A stretch of 58,898 bases of DNA from Oscillospiraceae bacterium (GTDB taxonomy: Bacteria > Bacillota > Clostridia > Oscillospirales > Oscillospiraceae). This document shows, one piece after another, positions 1-8,019 of the stretch. The notes under the pieces are model-generated. The model saw nothing but the letters and a program-made list of their open reading frames with translations, was not told where the DNA came from and did no database searches. Where the stretch lies: NCBI GenBank assembly GCA_017410425.1, contig JAFQQV010000006.1, forward strand, positions 1 through 58,898, in the 5' to 3' direction. Each line of letters opens with the position of its first letter. Within the stretch, counting starts at the first letter, position 1. The translations under genes and the position numbers were made by a program.

Positions 1-837
1 AAGGTTGCTGCAGGTCTGAACAAGCTCAACGAGGAAGACATTTCCTTCACTCTCGTCAACAACGCTGAGACCCACCAGATGGTCATCTCCGGCGCTGGCG
101 ACATTCAGCTGGGCGTTCTCTGCTCCAAGCTGAAGAACCTCTACAACGTTGACACCGAGCTCAAGCCCGCTCGCGTTGCATACCGCGAGAAGATCAAGGG
201 CAAGGTCGAAGTCCACGGCCGTCACAAGAAGCAGTCCGGTGGTTCCGGTCAGTTCGGTGACGTTTGGATCCGCTTCGAGCCCCAGGATGAGCAGGACGAC
301 ATGATCTTTGCAGAAGAAGTCTTCGGCGGCTCCGTTCCCAAGAACTTCTTCCCCTCCGTTGAAAAGGGTCTGCGCAACGCTATCGTCAAGGGCGTTCTGG
401 CAGGTTATCCCCTGGTTGGTCTGAAGGCCACCCTGTACGATGGTTCCTACCACCCCGTTGACTCCAACGATATGGCATTCCAGACTGCTGCCCGTATCGC
501 ATACCAGGATGGTATTCCCAAGGCTAAGCCCACCATCCTCGAGCCCATTGGCCAGCTCTTCGTCACCATTCCCGACGAGTTCCAGGGCGCTATCATCGGC
601 GACATCAACTCCAAGCGCCGCGGCACCATGATGGGTTCCATGCCCGCAGAAGACGGTATGACCACCATCGAGGCTGAGGTTCCCATGGGCGAAATGAGCT
701 CCTACACCATCGACCTGCGTTCCATGACTCAGGGCGCTGGCTCCTTCACTCTGAAGTTTGTCCGCTACGACGAAGCTCCCGGCAACGTTCAGCAGAAGGT
801 TATCGAGGAAGCTAAGGCTCTGGCAGAGCAGGAGTAA
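1..837 (+). CDS. Elongation factor G-like GTPase, C-terminal part (5' end outside the window)
   Basis: The frame is open from base 1, so this is the last ~278 residues of an EF-G-type translational GTPase; the G domain lies upstream. Visible are the start of domain IV (HKKQSGGSGQFGDV) and the domain V end with TQGAGSFTLKFVRYDEAP. EF-G binds the ribosomal A site through domain IV and drives translocation. The HKKQSGGSGQFGDV form is typical of the second EF-G paralogue of Clostridia rather than canonical FusA, which usually has an RQSGGRGQYG-like stretch. No str-operon neighbour (rpsL, rpsG, tuf) follows, which also favours the paralogue. It ends in TAA and is followed by a hairpin. Confidence 0.88.
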   Translation, partial: KVAAGLNKLNEEDISFTLVNNAETHQMVISGAGDIQLGVLCSKLKNLYNVDTELKPARVAYREKIKGKVEVHGRHKKQSGGSGQFGDVWIRFEPQDEQDDMIFAEEVFGGSVPKNFFPSVEKGLRNAIVKGVLAGYPLVGLKATLYDGSYHPVDSNDMAFQTAARIAYQDGIPKAKPTILEPIGQLFVTIPDEFQGAIIGDINSKRRGTMMGSMPAEDGMTTIEAEVPMGEMSSYTIDLRSMTQGAGSFTLKFVRYDEAPGNVQQKVIEEAKALAEQE

Positions 838-854
838 TCCTATAATTCAAGCCA

Positions 855-888
855 ATATTATGGGCGACCGCAAGGCCGCCCATATTTC
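855..888 (+). terminator. Hairpin after the EF-G-like gene
   Basis: A GC-rich inverted repeat (ATGGGCG...CGCCCAT) with a GCAA-type loop starts about 17 bases after the stop codon. The following T-run is short, so it may be a weak terminator or a 3'-end stabiliser. Confidence 0.5.
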
Positions 889-911
889 AATCAGAAATGC
901 AGAGGTATGAT

Positions 912-1742
912 ATGAAGAACGGACTGTCCGGTGTAAAAAACTTGATATGGGCGCTGGCAATCTTTGTGTCTTTGCTGGCTTTGCTGGTGGGCCTTGCCTT
1001 CTCCGTGTTCACAAAGTACTACGGTGACAAGCTGGAGGGTACTCTTGTACTGGGTGAAGGTGTGAGTGTCGGGGGTGATGCCCTTGTGGACAATGAACTG
1101 TCTGCGCCTGCACAGCCTGGCAAAGTGATGGAAATGCCCAGCACTCAGGACAACGGCATTGAGTCCGTTTTCAACTTCACCTATCTTTGTGACAGCACTA
1201 TTGTGGGCATAAACGACTATGCCACAAGCTATGGCGGCAGCGCCACGGCCCAGCTCTGGACCGATAATGGCAGTGGTTTGAGCGCAGCAAACGCCGCCAC
1301 TACCCAGATCGTCTATCCCGATGGCTCCATGATTACCCCCTCCAACGCCGCAATGGTAGCTCAGCCCAAGAGAATTGTCATTTATCTTGGCGGTGATGAT
1401 CTGGTCAACGCAACGGAGGAGAGCTTCAAGGCTGGATACAGCCAGCTCATAAACTCCCTGCGCAGCGCAAGCAGCGAGACAAAGATCGTCGTCTGCTCCA
1501 TCGGCTCTGTCAGCTCTGCCTACCCCGGCACTGACGGGCTTAATAAGGAGCTTATCGCCACAGCCAACGGCTGGATTAAGGACATCTGCATTCAGAACAA
1601 TGTTTACTTTGCAGATCTCGCCTCTATCCTCAACGATGATGACGGCTATCTTAAGGCTGAATACAGTTCTCCTGATGGCAGGAATCTCGGCTCCGCCGGT
1701 ATAGCAAAGCTGGTGGAATACTTCCGCTATCACGGTGTATAA
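912..1742 (+). CDS. Membrane-anchored SGNH/GDSL hydrolase-like protein
   Basis: About 276 residues. I chose ATG 912 (MKNGLSG) because AGAGG lies 6 bases upstream; an in-frame ATG at 897 lies before that site. One N-terminal hydrophobic segment (residues ~10-32) anchors the protein, leaving the rest outside the cytoplasm. The body follows the SGNH-hydrolase order: a Ser motif (LCDSTIVG), a block III-like LGGDDL, and a C-terminal SPDGRNLGSAG where the family normally has DxxH. The last motif has Asn where the catalytic His is expected, so activity is uncertain. The substrate is unknown; family members act on acyl or acetyl esters of lipids and polysaccharides. Monocistronic between two terminators. 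Confidence 0.55.
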   Translation: MKNGLSGVKNLIWALAIFVSLLALLVGLAFSVFTKYYGDKLEGTLVLGEGVSVGGDALVDNELSAPAQPGKVMEMPSTQDNGIESVFNFTYLCDSTIVGINDYATSYGGSATAQLWTDNGSGLSAANAATTQIVYPDGSMITPSNAAMVAQPKRIVIYLGGDDLVNATEESFKAGYSQLINSLRSASSETKIVVCSIGSVSSAYPGTDGLNKELIATANGWIKDICIQNNVYFADLASILNDDDGYLKAEYSSPDGRNLGSAGIAKLVEYFRYHGV

Positions 1743-1756
1743 TTTGTATCCAACAG

Positions 1757-1800
1757 GGCGGGCACCGTCTGTTATTGGGATGCCTGCCTTTTGGTTTTTT
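1757..1800 (+). terminator. Intrinsic terminator after the SGNH-like gene
   Basis: GGCGGGCA (1757-1764) pairs with TGCCTGCC (1781-1788), with one G-U, followed by a T-rich tract to 1800. Confidence 0.75.
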
Positions 1801-1852
1801 CGCGATTCCAGTTTTTCCCTGTAGTAAAAAATAAACATAAGGTGTGTTATTA

Positions 1853-3256
1853 ATGGCATTTATCGACTCCCTGAACAGCTTCCTCTATTACCCCCTGCTT
1901 ATCATCGTGCTTATCGCAGCCGGTCTTTACTTTTCTGTCCGTACCGGTTTCGTACAGTTCAGACTTTTCGGTGAGGCTATCCGCGTTGTAAAGGAAAAGC
2001 CCAGCCAGGAAGGCGGCACTTCCTCTTTCAAGGCACTTATGGTTTCCACCGCATCCCGCGTCGGCACCGGCAACATCGTCGGCGTTTCCACTGCTGTCTG
2101 CCTTGGCGGCTTCGGCGCAGCATTTTGGATGTGGCTGATTGCTCTTATCGGTATGGCTTCCGCATTTGTTGAGAGCACCCTGGCTCAGATTTACAAGCGC
2201 CGCGATACTGACGGCAGCAGCTATGGCGGCCCCGCATACTACATTCAGGATGCACTGCACAGCCGCGCCCTCGGCATTGTTTTTTCTGTATTCCTTATCC
2301 TGACTTATGCCTTCGGCTTCAACATGCTGGCTTCCTACAACATGCAGGATTCCTTCAAGGCATACAGCTTCTACAATCCCTCTGTTACCCCCTGGCTTAT
2401 CGGCGGTATTATGGCTCTGCTCACTTTCTGGTGCCTGCTGGGCGGCGGTAAGCGTATTGCAAACGTTGCCAGCGCTTTGGTTCCTGTAATGGGCCTTATC
2501 TACGTTCTGGTTGCTCTGGTAGTCATTATCTTCAACGTCAAGCTTCTGCCCGGTGTTATCGGCCAGATTTTTGCCGATGCTTTCAACTTCAAGGCTATTT
2601 TCGGCGGCGTTGCAGGCTCCTGCATGATGTACGGTATCAAGCGTGGCCTGTACTCCAACGAAGCAGGTGTAGGCTCCGCTCCCAACGCAGCAGCTGCAGC
2701 AGACGTATCTCACCCCGTAAAGCAGGGTCTTGTCCAGATGTTCTCCGTTTTCCTTGACACCATCATCATCTGCACTGCCACCGCAATGATGTGCATGTGC
2801 TCCGGTATTGAGCCTACCGAAGATATTGCCGGCGCTATGTATGTTCAGCTCTCCGTCTCCAGCGTTCTGGGCAGCTTCGGTCCTGTTTTCGTTACCATTT
2901 CCCTGCTGCTCTTCGGCTTCACCACCCTGATCGGCAACCTTTACTACTGCAACAACGCCCTTGCTTTCATTAATGGCAACAAGATGCCCGGCAAGAAGTT
3001 CATGATGGGCTTCTATGTCGTATGTGCTATCCTGATTTTCGTTGGTGCTGGTCTGAGCATGGGCCTTGTCTGGAGCATTGCTGACATTCTCATGGCTTTC
3101 ATGTGCCTTATCAACATCCCCACCTGCATTATCCTCGGCAAGGTAGCCTACGCTGCATGCAAGGATTATGTTGAGCAGAAGCAGGCAGGTCTTAACCCCG
3201 TCTTCCGCGCCGGAAAGATCGGCATGGACGACAGCAAGCTTGATTTCTGGAAGTAA
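1853..3256 (+). CDS. Sodium/alanine symporter, AGCS family
   Basis: 467 residues with about 10-11 hydrophobic segments. The family signature is clear: GTSSFKALMVSTASRVGTGNIVGV (split here only as motif positions ~57-80), the FWMWLIALIGMASAFVES helix and the later GLYSNEAGVGSAPNAAA motif. AGCS proteins import small neutral amino acids such as alanine or glycine with Na+ across the cytoplasmic membrane. ATG 1853 is preferred over a GTG at 1844 because AAGGTG (1839-1844) then sits at normal spacing. Transcribed alone; a strong terminator follows. The exact amino acid cannot be read from sequence. Confidence 0.9.
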   Translation: MAFIDSLNSFLYYPLLIIVLIAAGLYFSVRTGFVQFRLFGEAIRVVKEKPSQEGGTSSFKALMVSTASRVGTGNIVGVSTAVCLGGFGAAFWMWLIALIGMASAFVESTLAQIYKRRDTDGSSYGGPAYYIQDALHSRALGIVFSVFLILTYAFGFNMLASYNMQDSFKAYSFYNPSVTPWLIGGIMALLTFWCLLGGGKRIANVASALVPVMGLIYVLVALVVIIFNVKLLPGVIGQIFADAFNFKAIFGGVAGSCMMYGIKRGLYSNEAGVGSAPNAAAAADVSHPVKQGLVQMFSVFLDTIIICTATAMMCMCSGIEPTEDIAGAMYVQLSVSSVLGSFGPVFVTISLLLFGFTTLIGNLYYCNNALAFINGNKMPGKKFMMGFYVVCAILIFVGAGLSMGLVWSIADILMAFMCLINIPTCIILGKVAYAACKDYVEQKQAGLNPVFRAGKIGMDDSKLDFWK

Positions 3257-3279
3257 TAAAACGCGCAAAATTTATCCTC

Positions 3280-3311
3280 AGCTCCCGTTTTTGGACGGGA
3301 GCTGTTTTTTT
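3280..3311 (+). terminator. Intrinsic terminator after the AGCS symporter
   Basis: Perfect 9-bp stem AGCTCCCGT/ACGGGAGCT with a T-rich loop, followed by G and seven Ts. Confidence 0.93.
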
Positions 3312-3359
3312 GCACAATTCTTTACCGCTTTATTTGGTTAATTTGACGCAGATTTTCTG

Positions 3360-3388
3360 TTGACAAAGAATAGACCTCGGGCTATAAT
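3360..3388 (+). promoter_or_regulatory. Consensus sigma-A promoter of the met leader/metNIQ operon
   Basis: TTGACA at 3360-3365 and TATAAT at 3383-3388 with exactly 17 bases between them: a perfect housekeeping promoter. The predicted start near 3395 makes a leader RNA of about 185 nt up to the terminator at 3547-3580. Confidence 0.9.
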
Positions 3389-3420
3389 CTAAACATCCTA
3401 AAGAAGGGAAATGAGTCACA

Positions 3421-3507
3421 ATGCGTCAGAACAATACTCGCAACATGATGATGGGTATGATGTGCATGTTCAGCATGTGCATGATGATGCGCGCGCAAAT
3501 TGAATGA
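3421..3507 (+). CDS. Methionine-rich leader peptide (28 codons, 11 Met), candidate attenuator of metNIQ
   Basis: A 28-codon ORF with Met at positions 1, 9, 10, 11, 13, 14, 16, 19, 21, 22 and 23, so ten internal Met codons lie in 15 codons. It starts ~26 nt after the predicted transcription start and stops at TGA 3505-3507, 39 nt before a perfect intrinsic terminator and about 100 nt before metN. The layout promoter, short ORF rich in the regulated amino acid, terminator, biosynthesis or uptake genes is the classic amino-acid attenuator plan (trp, his, leu leaders). AAGAAGGG (3401-3408) is the only ribosome site; 12 nt spacing to this ATG is long. A competing ORF, ATG 3411 to TGA 3503 in another frame, is His/Asp-rich and only 2 nt from that site. 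No alternative function is known; a metal-binding micropeptide is possible. Confidence 0.6.
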   Translation: MRQNNTRNMMMGMMCMFSMCMMMRAQIE

Positions 3508-3546
3508 CTCACCGCCTTCCATATCCACTGCCAAAAGATTTACAGG

Positions 3547-3580
3547 GTTCGGAAAACGATGAGTTTTCCGAACTTTTTTT
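3547..3580 (+). terminator. Leader terminator (putative attenuator) upstream of metN
   Basis: Perfect 11-bp stem GTTCGGAAAAC (3547-3557) / GTTTTCCGAAC (3563-3573), loop GATGA, then seven Ts. It lies between the met promoter and metN with no other promoter evident before metN, so readthrough must be controlled for the operon to be expressed. By eye I could not find a convincing antiterminator competing with its 5' arm. Confidence 0.92.
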
Positions 3581-3610
3581 GTTTATTTCAGCTGAAAGGA
3601 AAGCAGCCAA

Positions 3611-4600
3611 ATGATAGAGCTTAAGGACCTGTGCAAAACTTTCAACGCCTCCTCCGGTACGGTGGAAGCTTTGAAGGACATAAACCTCACCATAAACGAC
3701 GGTGAGATATTCGGCATAATCGGCCTGTCCGGCGCAGGCAAAAGTACTCTTGTCCGCTGCATCAATCTGCTGGAGCGGCCCACCTATGGCAGCGTTATCA
3801 TAGATGGCAAGGACATGACCCAGCTCAGCCGCTCAGAGCTCCTGAAGATGCGCCGCAGCATTTCAATGATCTTCCAGGGCTTCAACCTGCTGGAGCAGCG
3901 CAGCGTACTGAGAAACGTCACCTTCCCCCTTGAGATCTCCGGTGTAAAGCTCTCCGATGCCAAGAAGAAGGCTATGGAGCTTTTGAAGATAGTCGGACTT
4001 GAGCAGAAGGCAGCCGCCTACCCCGCACAGCTCTCCGGCGGTCAGAAACAGAGAGTTGCCATTGCAAGAGCACTTGCAACCGATCCCCGCTACCTGCTCT
4101 GTGACGAGGCTACCTCCGCTCTCGACCCCAACACCACCCGCTCCATCCTGGAGCTGCTGGATCAGATAAACCAGACTCTTGGTGTCACCATTGTGGTTAT
4201 CACCCACGAGATGAAGGTCATTGACCAGATCTGTGACAGAGTTGCTGTTATTGATCAGAGCCGCATTGCAGAAGTCGGCAAGGTCAGCGATGTGTTCACC
4301 AATCCCAAGAGCGAAATCGCCCGTGAGCTCATCCTTCCTCAGGACAGAGCTGCACTGGATACCACCGGCGGTCAGAAGCTCCGTCTTATCTTCGACGGCA
4401 ACTACTCTCAGGAGCCTCTGCTCTCCAAGCTGATTCTCGAGTGTCAGGCACCCATCAACATCATCTTCGCCGACACCAAGGAATACGAAGGCGCCATCTA
4501 CGGCCACATGATTATCGAGCTGCCCAGTGACTACCGTCAGGCAGACAAGGTTATCACCTGGCTGAGAAGCAGCCCCATCAAATGGAAGGAGGAAGACTGA
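3611..4600 (+). CDS. metN: Methionine ABC transporter ATP-binding protein MetN
   Basis: 329 residues, the usual MetN length. Walker A GLSGAGKST (~38-46), Q-loop FQGFNLL, signature LSGGQKQRVAIARA (~141-154), Walker B YLLCDEATSALD and the switch His in VITHEM are all present. The C-terminal ~80 residues form the NIL domain, the site at which cytoplasmic methionine inhibits transport in this family. MetN hydrolyses ATP to power uptake of D/L-methionine through MetI. GAAAGGAAAG precedes the ATG at normal distance. Its TGA overlaps the metI ATG by one base (TGATG), implying translational coupling. Expression is probably gated by the upstream leader terminator. Confidence 0.96.
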   Translation: MIELKDLCKTFNASSGTVEALKDINLTINDGEIFGIIGLSGAGKSTLVRCINLLERPTYGSVIIDGKDMTQLSRSELLKMRRSISMIFQGFNLLEQRSVLRNVTFPLEISGVKLSDAKKKAMELLKIVGLEQKAAAYPAQLSGGQKQRVAIARALATDPRYLLCDEATSALDPNTTRSILELLDQINQTLGVTIVVITHEMKVIDQICDRVAVIDQSRIAEVGKVSDVFTNPKSEIARELILPQDRAALDTTGGQKLRLIFDGNYSQEPLLSKLILECQAPINIIFADTKEYEGAIYGHMIIELPSDYRQADKVITWLRSSPIKWKEED

Positions 4601-5277
4601 TGTTCTCTGAAATGTTCTATAAACTGCTGGACAAGAACCTGCTCCAGCTGGGCATCTGGGAAACCATTTACATGACCCTCCTCTCCTCCCTGATTGCATA
4701 TGTAATCGGCCTGCCGCTGGGCATCATCCTCTCCATCACCGACCAGAACGGCATCTGCCCCAACTCCTTTATAAACCGCGTGCTGGGCTTCATCGTAAAC
4801 TTCTTCCGCTCCATTCCCTTCATCGTTCTGATGGTGGCAATGCTGCCGGTGGCAAAGTTCATACTCGGCACCAGCCTTGGCAACGGCGCAGTCATCGTAA
4901 TGCTGGTTATAGCCGCTGCCCCCTACGTTGGCAGAATGGTTGAGTCCTCCATCAAGGAAGTCAACTCCGGCGTTATCGAAGCCGCCCAGTCCATGGGCTG
5001 CACCAACTTCCAGATCATCACCCGGGTTCTCCTGCCCGAAGCAAAGCCCGCTCTTATCCACGGCGCTGTGATCTCCATGGTCACCATCCTTGGCTACTCT
5101 GCAATGGCCGCCACCATCGGCGGTACCGGCCTGGGCCAGATCGCTATAATCTACGGCCACCAGAGAAGCAACGATGACATCACCTGGATCTGCGTGCTGC
5201 TGATGGTCCTTATAGTTCAGGCAATACAGATAATTGGCACTTTTATCGAGCGCAAGACCGACAAGCGTATAAAGTGA
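4600..5277 (+). CDS. metI: Methionine ABC transporter permease MetI
   Basis: 225 residues with five or so transmembrane helices. The EAA loop that docks on MetN is visible as EAAQSMGCTNFQIITRVLLPEA. The start is ATG 4600 (MFSEMFY): it overlaps the metN stop and has GGAGGAAG just upstream, whereas an ATG at 4582 lies before that ribosome site. Forms the membrane channel of the MetNIQ importer. A 125-base gap without terminator separates it from metQ. Confidence 0.95.
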   Translation: MFSEMFYKLLDKNLLQLGIWETIYMTLLSSLIAYVIGLPLGIILSITDQNGICPNSFINRVLGFIVNFFRSIPFIVLMVAMLPVAKFILGTSLGNGAVIVMLVIAAAPYVGRMVESSIKEVNSGVIEAAQSMGCTNFQIITRVLLPEAKPALIHGAVISMVTILGYSAMAATIGGTGLGQIAIIYGHQRSNDDITWICVLLMVLIVQAIQIIGTFIERKTDKRIK

Positions 5278-5402
5278 GGTGCCGCACATGATATTCACAG
5301 GCCTCTGTAAGTTCCGAATGTAAGGCGCAGTATTTCCCGCCACCATACAAAGCATACATTCAGAACAAATTACTTGATTAATTATTAAAAGGAGATATAA
5401 AA

Positions 5403-7049
5403 ATGAAAAGGATTTTTGCACTGCTTCTCTCTCTGGTTCTTATATTCAGCCTCTGCGCATGCGGCGCAAAGGAAGAAGCCCCCGCAGCAGCTCCTGCTGC
5501 TCCTGCAGCACCCGCAGCTCCCGAAGCTCCCGCCGAACCCATAAAGATCGTTGTCGGCGCAAGCTCCACTCCCCATGCTGAGATTCTCGAGCAGGTCAAG
5601 GAGCCCCTGGCAGCAGAAGGCTACGAGCTGGAAATCGTTGTTTACGACGACTACGTCCTGCCCAACACCGCTCTGTTCGACGGTGACCTGGATGCAAACT
5701 ACTTCCAGCACACCCCCTACCTCAACAGCTTCAACGCTTCCAACAACATGGATCTGGTTTCCGCAGCTCTGATTCACTATGAGCCCTTTGGCCTCTATGG
5801 CAATGGCGTTTCCTCCGTTGCTGACATTGCAGAAGGCGCAACCATTATCATCCCCGCTGACGACTCCAACGAAACCCGCGCACTGCTGCTCCTCGAGCAG
5901 GAAGGTCTGATCACCCTCCCCGAGGATGCCTCCGCTGAAAATGGCATCAGCCACCTGGACATCGTTGATGACGGCGGCTATGACATCCAGGCTGTTCAGG
6001 CTGACACCGTTCCCGCACAGCTGGCAAACTCTGACCCTGGCACCTGCGCTGTTGTCAACGGCAACTACGCCCTGCAGGCAGGTCTGAAGGTTGCTGACGC
6101 TCTGGCAGTTGAAGATGCTTCCGGCGAAGCTGCTCAGTACTACGCAAACCTGATCGCTTGCCGCAACGGCGAAGAAAACTCCGATAAGATCGTGGCTCTC
6201 GTCAATGCACTGCAGACCGCAGCTGTCAAGGAATTCATCGACGCCACCTATGGCGGCGCTGTCCAGGCTATCTTTGAAGTTTCCGATGCTCCCGCAGCTC
6301 CCGCTGAGCTCGTAAAGATCGTTGTCGGCGCAAGCTCCACCCCCCACGCTGAGATCCTTGAGCAGGTCAAGGAGCCCCTGGCAGCAGAAGGCTATGAGCT
6401 GGACATCGTTGTCTATGACGACTACGTACTGCCCAACATTGCCCTCTTTGACGGTGACCTGGATGCAAACTACTTCCAGCACACCCCCTACCTCAACAGC
6501 TTCAACGCTTCCAACAACATGGATCTGGTTTCCGCTGCTTTGATCCACTACGAGCCCTTCGGCCTCTACGGCAACGGTGTTGCATCTGTCGCTGACATTG
6601 CAGAAGGCGCAACCATCATCATCCCCGCTGACGACTCCAATGAGACCCGCGCACTGCTCCTGCTCCAGCAGGAAGGTCTGATCACCCTGCCCGAGGATGC
6701 TTCCGCCGAGAAGGGCATCAGCCACCTGGACATCGTCGATGACGGCGGTTACAACATCCAGGCTGTTCAGGCTGACACTGTTCCCGCACAGCTGGCAAAC
6801 TCCAATCCCGGCACCTGCGCTGTTGTCAACGGCAACTACGCTCTGCAGGCCGGTCTGAACGTTTCTGACGCCCTGGCAATCGAGGATGCTTCCGGCGATG
6901 CAGCTCAGTACTACGCAAACCTGATCGCCTGCCGCAACGGCGAAGAGAATTCCGAGAAGATCGTAGCTCTGGTCAACGCTCTCAAGACCGATGCTGTCAA
7001 GGCTTACATCACCGACACCTACAACGGTGCTGTTCAGGCAATCTTCTGA
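5403..7049 (+). CDS. metQ: Tandem-fused methionine-binding lipoprotein (two MetQ/NlpA domains)
   Basis: 548 residues, about twice the usual ~270. A lipoprotein signal peptide ends in SLCAC with the lipidated Cys at 20, then an Ala/Pro/Glu-rich linker (~25-46), NlpA domain 1 (~47-291), a short APAAPAELV-type linker, and domain 2 (~304-548). The two 245-residue domains differ at only about 20 positions, and the DNA repeats with an offset of exactly 771 bp, so an in-frame duplication is recent or homogenised. MetQ captures methionine outside the cell for MetI. Both copies keep the aromatic/His binding segment YFQHTPYLNSF. GGAG sits before ATG 5403. A strong terminator follows. Confidence 0.93.
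   Translation: MKRIFALLLSLVLIFSLCACGAKEEAPAAAPAAPAAPAAPEAPAEPIKIVVGASSTPHAEILEQVKEPLAAEGYELEIVVYDDYVLPNTALFDGDLDANYFQHTPYLNSFNASNNMDLVSAALIHYEPFGLYGNGVSSVADIAEGATIIIPADDSNETRALLLLEQEGLITLPEDASAENGISHLDIVDDGGYDIQAVQADTVPAQLANSDPGTCAVVNGNYALQAGLKVADALAVEDASGEAAQYYANLIACRNGEENSDKIVALVNALQTAAVKEFIDATYGGAVQAIFEVSDAPAAPAELVKIVVGASSTPHAEILEQVKEPLAAEGYELDIVVYDDYVLPNIALFDGDLDANYFQHTPYLNSFNASNNMDLVSAALIHYEPFGLYGNGVASVADIAEGATIIIPADDSNETRALLLLQQEGLITLPEDASAEKGISHLDIVDDGGYNIQAVQADTVPAQLANSNPGTCAVVNGNYALQAGLNVSDALAIEDASGDAAQYYANLIACRNGEENSEKIVALVNALKTDAVKAYITDTYNGAVQAIF
5541..7046 (+). repeat. 771-bp-offset tandem duplication inside metQ
   Basis: Bases 5541-6275 and 6312-7046 encode the two near-identical MetQ domains. 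Long stretches are identical at DNA level, with mostly third-position and scattered replacement changes; the 36-bp spacer codes for a Pro/Ala linker like the one after the lipobox. Confidence 0.95.
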
Positions 7050-7083
7050 TCTGAATTCGTAAGAAAAAACTTCCAAACACTTT

Positions 7084-7114
7084 ATCCCCGGCTGGAACAC
7101 AGCCGGGGATTTTT
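7084..7114 (+). terminator. Intrinsic terminator of the metNIQ operon
   Basis: Perfect 10-bp stem ATCCCCGGCT/AGCCGGGGAT (7084-7093, 7101-7110) followed by TTTT. Confidence 0.92.
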
Positions 7115-7220
7115 ACGTCTAAAGACTCAGTAACCAAAAAATATTTTAAAAAGGGCTTTTCTTTTTTATTACTATATGATACAATATGGTTACAATTTGG
7201 TAAAAGGATGGCGAATTGAT

Positions 7221-8006
7221 TTGAAGAAATCTGTCAGAACCGCGCTGATTTGCCTTTGTGTCGTATTCCTTTGCGTTTTCGCATTCAGCGCATATAAGAT
7301 AATATCCACTCTCCAGGGCTATAAGCAGGCCGAGCAGACCTACACCAACATCGCACAGGAGCATGTCACCATCATCACCTCCCCCACTCCCGTTCCCCAG
7401 AGCGAGGTTAAGGGCGACGGTATTGATCCTGAAGTCTCCCCCATCGGCAATGTTGACTTTGATGGTCTGAGAGCCAAGAGCCCCGACTATGCAGCATGGA
7501 TCTACAGCCCCGACACGGTTATCAACTACCCCATTGTCTACACCGACAATAACTTCTATTATCTGGACCACATTCCCGTTGAGCAGTACAACAGCGCCGG
7601 CACCCTCTTCATCGACTGCAAGTGCGCCGCTGACTTCTCCGACCAGAACACTCTCATCTACGGCCACAACATGAACGATGGTTCCATGTTCGCCAGCATC
7701 AGAGAGTATGCAAAGCAGGAGTACTATGACGCTCACCCCGTCATCTACATCTCCACTCCCGACTTCAACTACCGTCTGGATCTGATTGCAGGCTTCCTGA
7801 CCGAGCCCACCAGCTTTGCCTATGCAAACAACTTTGATGAGCCCGAACAGTTCATGGCCTACATAGAGGCTATTCAGGCAATGTCCACCTTCAAGTCCGA
7901 TGTGGAAGTCACCGAGGAAGACAGAGTTGTTTCCTTGTCCACCTGCACCTACGAGATCAATGACGGACGCTATGTCGTTGTTGGCAAGCTGACCCAGATT
8001 CACTAA
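7221..8006 (+). CDS. srtB: Class B sortase
   Basis: About 261 residues from TTG 7221 (LKKSVRT), which has AAAAGGAT about 10 bases upstream; an in-frame ATG at 7176 overlaps a likely -10 (TACAAT), so it is less likely. An N-terminal membrane anchor (~7-30) is followed by the extracytoplasmic sortase fold: catalytic His in TLIYGHNMNDGSMF, catalytic Cys in SLSTCTYE and the Arg in NDGRYVVVG. The TLSTC-like context and length place it in class B. Sortases cut a C-terminal sorting signal and join the protein to cell-wall peptide or build pili. No substrate is adjacent; the gene at 51797-53125 carries an APPTG signal and is a candidate. Confidence 0.88.
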   Translation: MKKSVRTALICLCVVFLCVFAFSAYKIISTLQGYKQAEQTYTNIAQEHVTIITSPTPVPQSEVKGDGIDPEVSPIGNVDFDGLRAKSPDYAAWIYSPDTVINYPIVYTDNNFYYLDHIPVEQYNSAGTLFIDCKCAADFSDQNTLIYGHNMNDGSMFASIREYAKQEYYDAHPVIYISTPDFNYRLDLIAGFLTEPTSFAYANNFDEPEQFMAYIEAIQAMSTFKSDVEVTEEDRVVSLSTCTYEINDGRYVVVGKLTQIH

Positions 8007-8019
8007 AATACACATAAAA

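Noticed and set aside
3389-3610. SAM riboswitch before metN
   Set aside because: No S-box core motifs seen; the leader is mostly the Met-rich ORF and a terminator.
5385-7100. 571-codon minus-strand frame opposite metQ
   Set aside because: Shadow of the duplicated metQ; the repeat seen in it is only the mirror of the MetQ repeat.
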